DNA of 64,000 bases from JBMNGW01 sp050950025 (lineage in GTDB: Bacteria; Spirochaetota; Spirochaetia; Sphaerochaetales; Sphaerochaetaceae): NCBI GenBank assembly GCA_050950025.1, contig JBMNGW010000012.1, positions 7,592-71,591 on the forward strand, in the 5' to 3' direction. Made by a program: the position numbers and the translations under genes. This document shows, piece after piece, positions 17,432-26,691 of this stretch. The stretch's first letter is position 1. Every line of letters begins with the position of its first letter. The notes below the pieces were generated by a model, which made no database searches, was not told the DNA's origin, and was given only the letters and a program-made list of their open reading frames with translations.

Positions 17432-18752
17432 TAAGCAAACTCCTTGCGATCAAGCATTTGTTGGTAATAGTGTTGATCGATGGGATAAAACCACAAGATG
17501 ATGATTCCAAGAGCAAACCAGATAAACGGTGCCGGCCCGCACATGATTTTGATACCAATCACTGATAAACTACTTGGTTGGTTGGGCACATAGGCAAACA
17601 GGGTTAACAGCCATCCATTCAATGCCAACGCTAAAGCTTGTCCCACTTTGCTAAAAAAGGTCCACAGCGAAGAAAAAACTCCTTCACGCCGCTTGGAGCC
17701 GTGTAGAAGAGCATCATACTCCACAACATCGGGTAAAATAGCGTGCGGCATCACATAATGCGTCGAGAGTCCACTTCCTGCTAAAGCCATGATAATCACA
17801 GCTCCTTGGGGCCCTATTTGCTCTCCCAACAAAGAAAAAACCATCACAGCAGCACTCATAATAGCCATACCAATGATATAGCAGTTTTTCTTACCCAGCT
17901 TTTTGGAGATTTTCACCCAGATGGGAATACAAAGCAGTGCCACAGCCAATAAGGCTAAAAGAGCCAATTGAAACAGCGCTTCATTGCCGTAGATGGTGGC
18001 AAAATAGTAGACTAAAGCCACTTGAACCATAGTTGCCCCAATAATAAAAAGGGTCCAACTGATAAGAGCCGATAAAAAGACTCTACTTTTTAAGGCCTCT
18101 TTGTAGGTACGTATAAACCCCTTATGATCGGGAATAACAGGATTTGCCGGCTCTTTAATGGCCCATATGGTAATCAGGGTAGAAAAAAGCATAATGGCTC
18201 CCATCAAATACCCCATGATTGTCCACCCTCTTTGCACATCGACAAAGAGGTTTACCAACGGCATTACAGCTCCCGCTCCCAAAAACGTCCCCACCACAGC
18301 AAAGCTCATCCGATACCCAGTTAAAATGGTCCTTTGATGATAATCGTCACTTAATTCAGGCAGTAGGGCGCATAGGGGATATTTACCAACGTAAAAGCGG
18401 TATTTAGCAGGCAATACATCAGTGTGAAATAGATGAAAAGAGACATTTGATGCTGCGTCGAGGGCTTAGTGAAAATCCAGCCCATAGCAAAAAAACTAAT
18501 AATCGAGCCGACAAACATATACGGGCGCCGCCGTCCCCAGCGGGTGGGAGTTTTATCGCTAATATAACCGGTAATCGGGTCGGTGATGGCATCCCAGATT
18601 TTGCCAATCATAATGGCAGTTCCCGCCAAAGCAGCCGACAGGTGAACCACGTCGGTTAAAAAATAGAGCAAATAAAAACCCATAATGGTGAAAAAGAGAT
18701 TTCCCCCTATATCACCGATGCCAAACCCCAGTTTTACTCGTTTAGTTACCAT
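17431..18752 (-). CDS. GPH-family sugar/cation symporter (one frameshift)
   Basis: The N-terminal 130 residues contain DAITDPITGYISDKTPTRWG, the hallmark loop of glycoside-pentoside-hexuronide symporters related to MelB. The second frame continues with ALLPELSDDYHQRTILTGYR, another strongly conserved GPH segment. One base is missing around 18366-18373. With it restored the two frames join as NIPYAALLPELSDDYHQR and give a product of about 440 aa with twelve membrane segments. Such proteins import glycosides or pentoses with Na+ or H+. It is divergent from the aldo/keto reductase and directly upstream of the acyltransferase-like gene. Confidence 0.85.
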
Positions 18753-18835
18753 GGTTTATGTACGTAGTCTCCTTGTGGTTGCTTTGAAGTAGTCTACGCG
18801 TCGATTCTCCTAAGTGAACATAAATATGATCAGCA

Positions 18836-18864
18836 TTGCCCTGTGGTTTAAAAAGGACTATTCT
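18836..18864 (+). promoter_or_regulatory. Promoter of the aldo/keto reductase gene
   Basis: TTGCCC, a 17-nt spacer and TATTCT, 23 nt before the ATG. AGGAGG follows in the leader. Confidence 0.45.
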
Positions 18865-18887
18865 TACTCTATTGAAGGAGGGATGCA

Positions 18888-19913
18888 ATGTATCAACCAA
18901 ACAATGAACGCTATGAGAACATGGTTTACAACCGCTGTGGCAGAAGCGGGTTGATGTTGCCGGCAGTCTCATTGGGACTGTGGCACAATTTTGGCGATAC
19001 CAAAGCACTGGAAAATGCCCGCCAAATGATTCGCACTGCTTTTGATTTGGGCATCACCCATTTTGATTTAGCCAACAACTACGGACCGCCTCCCGGGTCG
19101 GCCGAAGTGAACTTTGGCGCCATTTTAGCCCAGGAGTTATACCCCTATCGCGATGAGCTGATCATTTCCACTAAAGCCGGTTATCGGATGTGGAGTGGAC
19201 CATACGGAGAGTGGGGCAGTCGCAAAAATCTGCTGGCTTCATTAGATCAAAGTCTGAAGCGGATGGGCTTAGAGTATGTCGATATCTTCTACTCCCACCG
19301 TTATGATCCCGATACCCCCTTAGAAGAGACCATGGGAGCTTTGGCAAGTGCCTATCGTTCGGGCAAAGCCCTTTATGTGGGACTCTCTTCTTACTCAGCT
19401 GCCAAAACACGCGAAGCTCATGCCATTCTTAAAGAGATGGGAGTTCCTACGTTGATTCATCAGCCCTCCTATTCGATGCTCAATCGGTGGGTGGAAAAAG
19501 AGCTGCTGGCAACACTTAGTGAGTTGGGAATCGGAACAATCTGCTTTTCGCCTTTGGCTCAAGGGATGCTAACCGACAAATATCTGCACGGGATTCCCCA
19601 AGAAAGCCGAGCGGGGACTGCAGGAACATTCCTCGATCCGAGCTTAATCACTGCCGATAATCTGCAGCGGATTGAAAAGCTGAACGCTATTGCTAAAAGC
19701 CGCGGCCAATCGCTGGCCCAAATGGCCTTAGCATGGGTCCTTAGACGAAAAGAAGTGACCAGTGTGTTAATCGGGGCCTCTTCGGTGGAGCAAATTACCG
19801 AGAACGTCAGAGCCTTAGATACGCTGAGTTTCAGCTCCGAAGAGCTCAAAGAGATCGATTCTTGGGCGGTGGAAGGCGAGATTAATCTGTGGGCTCAGTC
19901 AAGTCGTTACTAA
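18888..19913 (+). CDS. Aldo/keto reductase, L-glyceraldehyde-3-phosphate reductase type
   Basis: A 341-residue NADPH-dependent oxidoreductase with an (alpha/beta)8 barrel. The start MVYNRCGRSGLMLPAVSLGL and the segment LGLWHNFGD match the E. coli YghZ/Gpr subgroup. Catalytic residues of the family are visible: D in FDLANNYG with its tyrosine, K in STKAGY, and H in FYSHRYD. The C-terminal NADPH loop is VLIGASSVEQITEN. The Gpr subgroup reduces L-glyceraldehyde 3-phosphate and methylglyoxal. GAAGGAGGG lies just upstream of the ATG. Its last 32 bp overlap the convergent plsC gene. Confidence 0.88.
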   Translation: MYQPNNERYENMVYNRCGRSGLMLPAVSLGLWHNFGDTKALENARQMIRTAFDLGITHFDLANNYGPPPGSAEVNFGAILAQELYPYRDELIISTKAGYRMWSGPYGEWGSRKNLLASLDQSLKRMGLEYVDIFYSHRYDPDTPLEETMGALASAYRSGKALYVGLSSYSAAKTREAHAILKEMGVPTLIHQPSYSMLNRWVEKELLATLSELGIGTICFSPLAQGMLTDKYLHGIPQESRAGTAGTFLDPSLITADNLQRIEKLNAIAKSRGQSLAQMALAWVLRRKEVTSVLIGASSVEQITENVRALDTLSFSSEELKEIDSWAVEGEINLWAQSSRY

Positions 19914-20574
19914 GTTTTGTCAGCGTAAAGACCTGAGGATGGTCTTGGTAATAGCCTTGTAGTGAAGCCGGCAATTGCTGAGCTAAACGGAGCATTATCT
20001 CATCAACAAGGTGTTCGCGCTTGGCAGCATCCAACCTTCCTTGGTTATCAACAATTTCAAAGACGGGCCCCACGCGTAATTCTAACGGGGCCCTTCTCAA
20101 TTTTTTCCAGTAGCGGCGACTGTGTTCAAAGCCCGTAAGGGTAATGGGAACAAGGGGAACAGCCTCTTTGTAGGCGATGAAAGCCACTCCGGCTTTACCC
20201 TGTTGCAACGCTCCATCGGAACTGCGAGTCCCCTCGGGAGCCACAGCCAGGATATTGCCATTTCTAAGAACACTAAAGCAGCTGTTCATGGCCTCTTTAC
20301 TCATATTTTGGCGATTAATGGGAATCGAAGTCCACAGGTTCATCACAAACCGGGTAAACCAATGATTCCATAACTCCTCTTTAGCTAGGGCTGACATCCG
20401 ACGGGGGCGCAAAAATACATACATCAGTGGCCCATCCAAAGCGCTGGTGTGGTTGGCCACGATCATTAAAGGACCCTTACGGGGGACTTTAGCAAACTCT
20501 TTGGCATCAAAGGTGTACAAAAGGCGAAAGAGAAAGCGAAAAAGGGCATTAATAAAGCGTTCGGTAATGCTCAT
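19882..20574 (-). CDS. plsC: 1-acyl-sn-glycerol-3-phosphate acyltransferase
   Basis: A 230-residue membrane-associated acyltransferase. The catalytic HX4D box is NHTSALDGP, and the acceptor-binding block is APEGTRS, both canonical for PlsC. It acylates lysophosphatidate at sn-2 to form phosphatidate. I place the start at MSITERF (20574); an upstream in-frame start at 20610 would run into the neighbouring permease gene. A hydrophobic anchor follows (FINALFRFLFRLLYTF). The gene follows the AEC permease with 7 nt between them and overlaps the convergent reductase gene by 32 bp. Confidence 0.9.
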   Translation of the reverse strand: MSITERFINALFRFLFRLLYTFDAKEFAKVPRKGPLMIVANHTSALDGPLMYVFLRPRRMSALAKEELWNHWFTRFVMNLWTSIPINRQNMSKEAMNSCFSVLRNGNILAVAPEGTRSSDGALQQGKAGVAFIAYKEAVPLVPITLTGFEHSRRYWKKLRRAPLELRVGPVFEIVDNQGRLDAAKREHLVDEIMLRLAQQLPASLQGYYQDHPQVFTLTKLSNDLTEPTD

Positions 20575-20581
20575 CGGGTAC

Positions 20582-21469
20582 CTAGAGTTTAGAAGCCAGC
20601 ATAAAGGCAATCGGCAATGTAAAAATAGAAATTACATTGCTGATGATCACAATTGAGCCGGCATAAGCTGATGGGCGGTTATAACGCATCGGCAGTACCG
20701 CCGTAAAAATAGCCGAGGGGATAGAAGAAGCTACAATAAACACGGTTTTAGCTAAGCCCGAAAGACCAAAGATAAGGGCACACGCCCAGCCAAGTAAAAA
20801 TCCCCCTGCAAGGCGGATAACAACTCCCGCAACCACATGGGTATTAAATTTGATTTTATTCAAATGCAGCGAAGCGCCCAGAATATAAGCGGCCATCGGA
20901 GGGGCAGCATTACCGGCAAACTCCAATGTTCTTAAAATTGGCTCGCCAATTGTTAGGCCCAAATACTTGAAGGCAAATCCCAAAATAATGGCCCACAAAA
21001 CGGGAGTTTTTACAATTTCCAGCAGCGATTTAGAGGAAAAACCGCCGGCAATAATAAAGACACCGAAAGTGAAAATATAGGCTGTTTGTACCTGATCGAA
21101 AATGACGATGAGATTCATAGCCGCCAGCCCGCCCCATAATTTCATTAACGGGATGCCCAAAAACCCGGCATTGATGAATACACTGGCAGGCATAAATTCA
21201 TGAGCATTGATTTTGACAGCTTTGGCATACAGGTAGGTAACTGCCAACAAAAGGGCTATCAATAGCGTTGTTGCCCCACTGAGGCTAAGAACCAACGACC
21301 CTGAAAGATCACTGGTGTACAACGAGTGAAACACCAAAGCGGGCATGAAAAAATCGGCAGCAAGGCGAATCATCGTCTCATTGTCGATTTTCATCAGCTT
21401 GGAGGTGAAAAAGCCTCCCGCTCCCAACACAAAAATAGGCAACAGTTGTATAAATGAATCTAAAAACAT
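20582..21469 (-). CDS. AEC-family (auxin efflux carrier-like) permease
   Basis: A 295-residue protein of about ten membrane segments. Two halves of five helices flank a central loop, the fold of the bile/auxin efflux carrier group. Typical features are FGGFFTSKL-like helix 1 (GAGGFFTSKL), then FFMPALVFHSL and GFLGIPLMKL. Bacterial members export or import small organic acids; the substrate here is unknown. The start MFLDSFIQ at 21469 is preferred over the upstream frame at 21508. A good promoter has its -10 box 6 nt before this ATG, predicting a leaderless message. Confidence 0.8.
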   Translation of the reverse strand: MFLDSFIQLLPIFVLGAGGFFTSKLMKIDNETMIRLAADFFMPALVFHSLYTSDLSGSLVLSLSGATTLLIALLLAVTYLYAKAVKINAHEFMPASVFINAGFLGIPLMKLWGGLAAMNLIVIFDQVQTAYIFTFGVFIIAGGFSSKSLLEIVKTPVLWAIILGFAFKYLGLTIGEPILRTLEFAGNAAPPMAAYILGASLHLNKIKFNTHVVAGVVIRLAGGFLLGWACALIFGLSGLAKTVFIVASSIPSAIFTAVLPMRYNRPSAYAGSIVIISNVISIFTLPIAFMLASKL

Positions 21470-21475
21470 GTGCAG

Positions 21476-21504
21476 ACTATAGCCTGTATTAAAGCCCTTG
21501 GCAA
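21476..21504 (-). promoter_or_regulatory. AEC permease promoter, predicted leaderless
   Basis: On the minus strand: TTGCCA, a 17-nt spacer, TATAGT, then CTGCAC and the ATG at 21469. The expected +1 falls on the start codon. No Shine-Dalgarno is present between them. Confidence 0.6.
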
Positions 21505-21518
21505 TCAAGAAGATAACG

Positions 21519-21548
21519 TTACCTCAGACAGTGGGTTTATGGTATGCT
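21519..21548 (+). promoter_or_regulatory. Promoter of the outer-membrane protein / dpaL unit
   Basis: TTACCT, an 18-nt spacer and TATGCT, with TGG directly before the -10 (extended -10). It is divergent from the AEC permease promoter 15 nt away. The leader carries AAGGGG before the ATG at 21592. Confidence 0.5.
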
Positions 21549-21591
21549 AGATGTGTTATCTCTGAAGCAAAATTAAAAGGGGAATACGAGG

Positions 21592-22443
21592 ATGAAAATA
21601 CGCAAGCTGCTGCTTCTGCTAGTGATGTGTGGATTAGTGGGAACTGTTGGTGCCAAAGAGAGCACGATTGTCGGCAATATTAAACTTACCGGCAGTACTT
21701 CTCCCGAATTAAAAGTTGAAGCGGGGTATACCGTCACTTCCCCTATTTGGGGTTCAGGTCCCCTTTTTGAGGGCAACAACGTCAAACTTAAAGGGGTGTT
21801 GGGAGTCTCTCCGGTAGCTGCCACGCTCTCTTTTGACGGTATTTTAACGCCCATTGCCGTTGCTGAAATTGCCCTAGGGGGATCGGTGGGAACTGGGTGG
21901 AATTTCTTTTCTACCGATATGCAAGGACTGAGAATCGGAGACGGAGTAGCGGCAGCTGAGTCTCATTCAATGCAAGGGATATATTATGAGGGGCGCGCTT
22001 CTGCCACGTTACAATTCGATACTGCCGCTATTTGGCCGGGGGAATGGAACCATGTGGTGCTCAAAACGACCCATCAACTAAGTTATAAAGGGTATACAGC
22101 TGCTCCTAATAGCCCAGATGGGTGGGAGTATGAAACGGGGGGATTGCATCAAAACGGCCTTAACTATAAAGGCGATTATGTTATTGGGTATCAGATGCCG
22201 CTGATGCTTAACATGGTAGCGGTACTGGTGGAAACATATTTGGAGAATATCGACAACGATTTTGCTGTCCCTTCACTTACCTTTGATTTGGGCTTGGTCG
22301 CCAATCTGAATATTGCCAAGCAGCTCTCACTTACCCTCATTCCCCAATTTACCACCCGCTATATCGATTCAGATTCACGAAAAATTAGCAAAGGAGAGCT
22401 GGGCTTTAAACGGGTGGCAGCTATGCTCAATTATACGTTCTGA
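21592..22443 (+). CDS. Predicted outer-membrane beta-barrel protein
   Basis: A 283-residue protein with a clear signal peptide (MKIRKLLLLLVMCGLVGTVGA, cleavage after GA at about 21). The mature part alternates hydrophobic and polar residues in short strands separated by turns. The final residue is phenylalanine in LNYTF, as in barrel proteins recognised by BamA. I do not recognise a specific family. It is the first gene of a unit with dpaL, a SIS protein and a VOC protein, so it might pass their substrate across the outer membrane. That role is inference only. Confidence 0.6.
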   Translation: MKIRKLLLLLVMCGLVGTVGAKESTIVGNIKLTGSTSPELKVEAGYTVTSPIWGSGPLFEGNNVKLKGVLGVSPVAATLSFDGILTPIAVAEIALGGSVGTGWNFFSTDMQGLRIGDGVAAAESHSMQGIYYEGRASATLQFDTAAIWPGEWNHVVLKTTHQLSYKGYTAAPNSPDGWEYETGGLHQNGLNYKGDYVIGYQMPLMLNMVAVLVETYLENIDNDFAVPSLTFDLGLVANLNIAKQLSLTLIPQFTTRYIDSDSRKISKGELGFKRVAAMLNYTF

Positions 22444-22457
22444 TAAGGAGGCCTAAG

Positions 22458-23669
22458 GTGACCGATATCCGTTACCACCTCACTAAAGGAGTAAAAGACA
22501 CAACAGCGGCAAAAAAGCTCTTTCCCGCTGCTGTCATCAATGAAGCAACGCTTTTTCATAGCCAATTGCCCGGATATCGATACACCCCCTGCGTTCAGCT
22601 ACCCCACCTAGCCAAAGAGCTGGGTGTGGGTGAAATTTGGGTCAAAGATGAGTCACAGCGCCTTAGCTTAAATAGTTTTAAGGCTTTGGGCGGCTCGTAT
22701 GCCATTTATCGTCTTGTTCAACAGCTTTTTGATATACCCGATGAAAAAATGAGCTACGAGTATCTTCTTAGTTCTTACATGAGGGCCAAGTTACAAGCTC
22801 TTACTTTTGCCAGTGCCACAGATGGCAACCACGGTAAGGGAGTTGCTTGGTTTAGTGCACTATTGGGAGCCAAATGCCATATCTATGTCCCTTCTGATAC
22901 CACAGCCAGCCGCATTGAAGCCATAAAAGCATTTGGAGCTCAGCTGACGGTTGTACAGGGGACCTACGATGATGCTGTTAATCAAGTAAAAGTCGATGCT
23001 AAGGCTCACAGTTGGCACATTGTCAGCGACACCAGTTGGAGTGGATACACGCAAGTTCCTCTTTGGATAATGCAAGGTTATGCCACAATGATGAAAGAAA
23101 TAGAGGAGCAGCGGCCTCAAGGACCAACTCATATCATAATCCAAGCCGGAGTGGGAGCTTTGGGGGCAGCTGTGCTGGGATATTATTATGCAGCTGGCGA
23201 CCAAGAGCCCATAAGTATCATCGTGGAGCCCGAAAAGGCGGCTTGTTTATTAGAAAGTGCCCAAATTGCCGACGGCAAAGCCCATGCAGTGGGAGGGAGT
23301 CTGCAAACAATTATGGCCGGCTTATCGTGCGGACAACCCAGTGAAGAGGCTTGGAATATCCTCAAAGGGATTACCGATGCGTATCTAAGTGTTCCTGATT
23401 ATGTGGCGGCTTTGGGGATGCGGATATTAGCTTCTCCAGTTGGCGATGATGCAAAAATAGTCAGCGGTGAAAGTGCCGCGGTGGGAGTGGGGACACTGGC
23501 TTACATCTGTAAAGAGGCCGCTTTAACACCCTTGCGCCAAGTCTTAGAGCTTGATGAATCTTCGCGAATCCTTTTTATCAGCACCGAAGGAAACACCGAT
23601 CCCTCTCATTATCGCAGTGTTGTTTGGGAAGGGACTTCACACACCCCTGCTACTAAGAGACTTTGGTAA
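22458..23669 (+). CDS. dpaL: Diaminopropionate ammonia-lyase
   Basis: A 403-residue PLP enzyme closely resembling E. coli YgeX along its length. The PLP lysine lies in LNSFKALGGSYA, the substrate-contact segment reads TDGNHGKGVAW, and the glycine-rich phosphate loop is QAGVGALG. The C-terminal part has SGESAAVGVG and FISTEGNTDP, also characteristic. It eliminates ammonia from 2,3-diaminopropionate, giving pyruvate and two ammonia. The start is GTG, preceded by AAGGAGG, 14 nt after the outer-membrane gene. The co-transcribed SIS and VOC genes are not usual partners. Confidence 0.92.
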   Translation: MTDIRYHLTKGVKDTTAAKKLFPAAVINEATLFHSQLPGYRYTPCVQLPHLAKELGVGEIWVKDESQRLSLNSFKALGGSYAIYRLVQQLFDIPDEKMSYEYLLSSYMRAKLQALTFASATDGNHGKGVAWFSALLGAKCHIYVPSDTTASRIEAIKAFGAQLTVVQGTYDDAVNQVKVDAKAHSWHIVSDTSWSGYTQVPLWIMQGYATMMKEIEEQRPQGPTHIIIQAGVGALGAAVLGYYYAAGDQEPISIIVEPEKAACLLESAQIADGKAHAVGGSLQTIMAGLSCGQPSEEAWNILKGITDAYLSVPDYVAALGMRILASPVGDDAKIVSGESAAVGVGTLAYICKEAALTPLRQVLELDESSRILFISTEGNTDPSHYRSVVWEGTSHTPATKRLW

Positions 23670-23713
23670 GTCTCCATCTTGCAACTTCAGCTGCAGTGTG
23701 CTTCATTGAGCCT

Positions 23714-24340
23714 ATGAACCAAAAGCAGATGCGCCAAATCGCTAAGCGAGTATGGCTAACCGAATCAGCTGAGATTAAACGGTTGGAAACGACAATTGAC
23801 TTTGATGTTTTTGAACAGGTGGCTCAGCTACTTGCCAAGCATACAGGAAAAGTTGTCACCACGGCAGTGGGCACCAGTGCCGTGGCAGCTCGTAAACTCT
23901 CTCATTCGCTTAATTGTATTGAAATCCCCTCTTTTTACCTCAACCCAGCGGATGCGGTACACGGAGGATTGGGAGCAGTGGGGCAAAATGACATTGTCTT
24001 TCTTATCTCCAAAGGGGGAGGGACGGTGGAGCTTGTTCAACTGCTAGAGCCGCTAAAACAGAAAAAGGCTTTTTTGATTGCCATAAGCGAAGATGAGCAA
24101 TCGCCTTTGGCACTCCAAAGTCATCTGTTTATCAAGGTGAAAGTGGAAAAAGAGCCCGATCCGTTTAATATGTTGGCAACGGCAAGCACACTAAGCGTAA
24201 TTGCCCTTTGTGATGCTTTATGCATTACGCTGATGGAGCTCAAAAAGTATTCTCAAAAGGAGTTTGCCCGTATTCATCCGGCAGGGGCGGTAGGAGAACG
24301 GCTGCAGCACAGTTTAGGAGAAATTGATGGAAAAGATTAA
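23714..24340 (+). CDS. SIS-domain protein, KpsF/GutQ-like without CBS domains
   Basis: A 208-residue sugar-phosphate-binding SIS protein. The phosphate-binding region reads TTAVGTSAVAARKLSHSL, and a second loop LISKGGGTVELV follows. The C-terminal FARIHPAGAVGERL matches the FALSHPGGALGRRL block of arabinose-5-phosphate isomerases. The CBS pair usually attached to KdsD/KpsF is absent. It may isomerise or deglycate a sugar phosphate; the exact substrate is unknown. The longer frame from a TTG at 23663 would overlap dpaL, so I use the ATG at 23714. The next gene overlaps its end by 14 nt. Confidence 0.75.
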   Translation: MNQKQMRQIAKRVWLTESAEIKRLETTIDFDVFEQVAQLLAKHTGKVVTTAVGTSAVAARKLSHSLNCIEIPSFYLNPADAVHGGLGAVGQNDIVFLISKGGGTVELVQLLEPLKQKKAFLIAISEDEQSPLALQSHLFIKVKVEKEPDPFNMLATASTLSVIALCDALCITLMELKKYSQKEFARIHPAGAVGERLQHSLGEIDGKD

Positions 24341-24836
24341 ACAGGTACTCCCTTTTTTGCAACAGGGAGTGGACCAAATAGGGTATGTTGTCAAGTCGGT
24401 AGAAGAGACGGCCAAACAGTATTATCAGCTTTTTGGTATTGGCGATTGGCATTTTTATACCTATGGCAAACCACTGTTATCAGTTATGAAGCGCTATGGA
24501 GAGCCCACCGAGTATAAGATGTATATTGCCCTTTCCTATTTTGGCTCGATGCGCATTGAATTAATTGAGCATCTTGAAGGCGATACGGTCTACCTTGATT
24601 TCATTAAAAAACATGGTTATGGGGTCCAGCACCTCGGTTTTTTAGTTGATGATATGGCCTCTTCATTAGATTTAGTGCGCCAAGCCAACATTTCCATCAC
24701 CATGGAAGGGGGAGGACACGGCCCCGATAACGATGGCTATTTTGCCTATTTAGATACCGAAGATTTAGTGGGAACAACTATTGAGCTAATCGAAAGACCC
24801 CAACGCCGCCATCCTCCCCAAAAGGTCTATCCTTAA
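24327..24836 (+). CDS. VOC (glyoxalase/dioxygenase superfamily) protein
   Basis: A 169-residue protein with two beta-alpha-beta-beta-beta units. GVDQIGYVVKSVEET opens the first. The second has GVQHLGFLVDD with a possible metal-binding histidine and TTIELIERP with a possible glutamate. The first ligand position, usually a histidine in DHV, is Q in DQI, so the metal site is altered or incomplete. VOC enzymes include lactoylglutathione lyases, epimerases and dioxygenases; I cannot choose. The ATG at 24327 has AGGAG 6 nt upstream and overlaps the SIS gene. Confidence 0.75.
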   Translation: MEKIKQVLPFLQQGVDQIGYVVKSVEETAKQYYQLFGIGDWHFYTYGKPLLSVMKRYGEPTEYKMYIALSYFGSMRIELIEHLEGDTVYLDFIKKHGYGVQHLGFLVDDMASSLDLVRQANISITMEGGGHGPDNDGYFAYLDTEDLVGTTIELIERPQRRHPPQKVYP

Positions 24837-24854
24837 AAGGAGTTTTGGCCAAAC

Positions 24855-25412
24855 TTAACCGGCTAAATCAAGCTCAGATGCTATGCTTCTCATCCCTTCT
24901 AATGTCAGTTGCATCACTTTATCGAGTTCCATACCAAGCATCTGGGCCCCTTGAGCAATGAGCTCGCGGTTAACTTGAGCTGAAAACCCTTTAGTTTTCC
25001 ACTTCTTTTTAACAGAAGAGACTTCCAAATCCAATAGACTTTTGGAAGGACGCATTAAAGCAGTGGCGGTAATCAACCCGGTTAGCTCATCAATGGTGAA
25101 CAATACCTTCTCCATGGGATGAATCGGCTCAACATCGGAGCACAATGTCCAACCATGAGAAAGAACGGCTCTAATCATTGCCTCTTCAACCCCTGCTTCT
25201 TGTAACATCTTAGGTGCCATTTGCAAATGCTGTTGGGGATAGAGTTCATAATCAATATCGTGAAGGATACCCACAATCTCCCAATATTCGGGATCATAGC
25301 CCAACTCTTGGGCAAAGCGACGCATCACAGCTGCCACCGAAAGTGAGTGTTTAAGCAGGCTTTCGCTGCTGTTATACCGTTTATAAAGGGTAAGAGCTTC
25401 TTCTTTAGTCAT
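24855..25412 (-). CDS. HD-domain phosphohydrolase
   Basis: A 185-residue HDIG-type protein. The first histidine lies in LLKHSLSVAAVM, the HD doublet in GILHDIDYE, and later metal-site residues in AVLSHGWTL and the aspartate of FTIDELTG. Proteins of this size and pattern are found in most fermentative bacteria; the substrate is not known. AAGGAG precedes the ATG. It lies 9 nt after the MFS gene on the minus strand and is probably co-transcribed with it. Confidence 0.8.
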   Translation of the reverse strand: MTKEEALTLYKRYNSSESLLKHSLSVAAVMRRFAQELGYDPEYWEIVGILHDIDYELYPQQHLQMAPKMLQEAGVEEAMIRAVLSHGWTLCSDVEPIHPMEKVLFTIDELTGLITATALMRPSKSLLDLEVSSVKKKWKTKGFSAQVNRELIAQGAQMLGMELDKVMQLTLEGMRSIASELDLAG

Positions 25413-25421
25413 AGCTTCTCC

Positions 25422-26637
25422 TTATTGTCTGTATTGCTGTTCAACAGCATCATGAGCATCCATTTTTCTTAAAATCAATAAAACGGTGGCCATCAGCAAG
25501 GGAAATATAGTTCCAACTAGCATAGCGGTACGCAAAGGAGAAAAGGGGGCTTGGGGGGGAACTAAATCGGCAACAAAGCCCAAAGCCCAAGGACCGATAG
25601 CGGCCCCGATGGTTCCTCCTGCTGCTAGCAGGGCAAACAAAGATGAGCCTGCACGCGGGAAATGGGTTGTGGCTAAGACAATGGACCCAGGCCATAACAA
25701 AGCCACTCCAAACCCTGTTGCCGCACAGGCTATTAAAGAGATGATGGGATTGGTAGCCAAAGAGGCCACAAGGTAGCATATCGCTGCAAATAAGGAGCCG
25801 CCAAGCATAACACTCCATAAATCGAGCCTGCGTCCCAATCGGCCATAGGCAAGGCGCCCAACTCCCAACAAAGCGGCAAATAAGCTTAATCCCAGTAGGT
25901 CCCCAGTCGTTTTTGATAACCCCAAAGCTGCTTCGGCATAAGCGCTGGTCCACTGGGTCATGGCAATCTCACTTGAACCGGCTAAGGCCATCCCCACAAT
26001 AACCAGCAGCAAATAGCGACTTTTTAGCAACACGGGGGTGGGGGTGCGGTGTTTTTCGGCTACCGCAGGAGCCAAAGGGACACGCAGGAAATTAAAAAAG
26101 TTTAGCAAAGGAATGATGGACCAAAGTAAGATAATCAGCGGCCATTTGGTACTTCCCATAAAAGCAATCATGGCCGTTGTTCCTCCCACCACCACAATCA
26201 TTCCCAAAGCATAAAAAGCGTGCATCATACTCATATCGGAAGCTTTCGTATCGGTGGGGATAGCCTGGACAATGGCACTAAGGAGCAGTTCCAGCAATCC
26301 GCCGCCAATGGAGAAGAGGATGGTTGCCACAATAATGCCGCTATAGGGGTGAAAGGGGAATACCGTGTCGGTGAAAGCAAACAATACAAAACCGGCAAAC
26401 ACCAACATATGACCGGCAGTGACAAACGGACGTACCCCATGTTTGTCGACAAAGCGGCTAAAAGAGAGAGTGACAATAACTTGGGTAAAAAAGTTGACTA
26501 ACGCAAGGCGCCCAACCTGCTCGAAGTTCAAACTGAACTGACCCATAAACGTCACAAAAAGAAGCGGGGAGAGGTTTGTGACTAAAGCCATAACAAATGT
26601 GCCTATGTAGCAGGAGCGAAACGTTCGCTTTATACAT
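25422..26637 (-). CDS. MFS transporter (frameshift near the start)
   Basis: About 404 residues with twelve hydrophobic segments. The clear frame begins at 26591 (MALVTNLSPLLFVTF), but family members have a helix start before this. The in-frame sequence upstream, KRTFRSCYIGTFVMALV, looks coding and has no start. One base removed around 26618-26630 joins it to the ATG at 26637, giving MYKRTFRSCYIGTFVMALV. That ATG has a consensus promoter with TATAAT ending 7 nt upstream. Substrate unknown. It is divergent from gph. Confidence 0.75.
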
Positions 26638-26644
26638 ACACTCG

Positions 26645-26673
26645 ATTATAGCTATGGTGACACCACGTGTAAA
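26645..26673 (-). promoter_or_regulatory. MFS promoter, overlapping the gph promoter, predicted leaderless
   Basis: On the minus strand: TTTACA, a 17-nt spacer and the consensus TATAAT, then 7 nt to an ATG at 26637. It physically overlaps the gph promoter on the other strand. Confidence 0.65.
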
Positions 26674-26686
26674 CATAGGCTATACT
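26657..26686 (+). promoter_or_regulatory. gph promoter, predicted leaderless
   Basis: GTGACA, an 18-nt spacer and TATACT, then CAGGC and the ATG at 26692. The expected transcription start coincides with the start codon. GGTGACACC around the -35 is a perfect 9-bp palindrome shared with the divergent promoter's spacer. Confidence 0.6.
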
Positions 26687-26691
26687 CAGGC

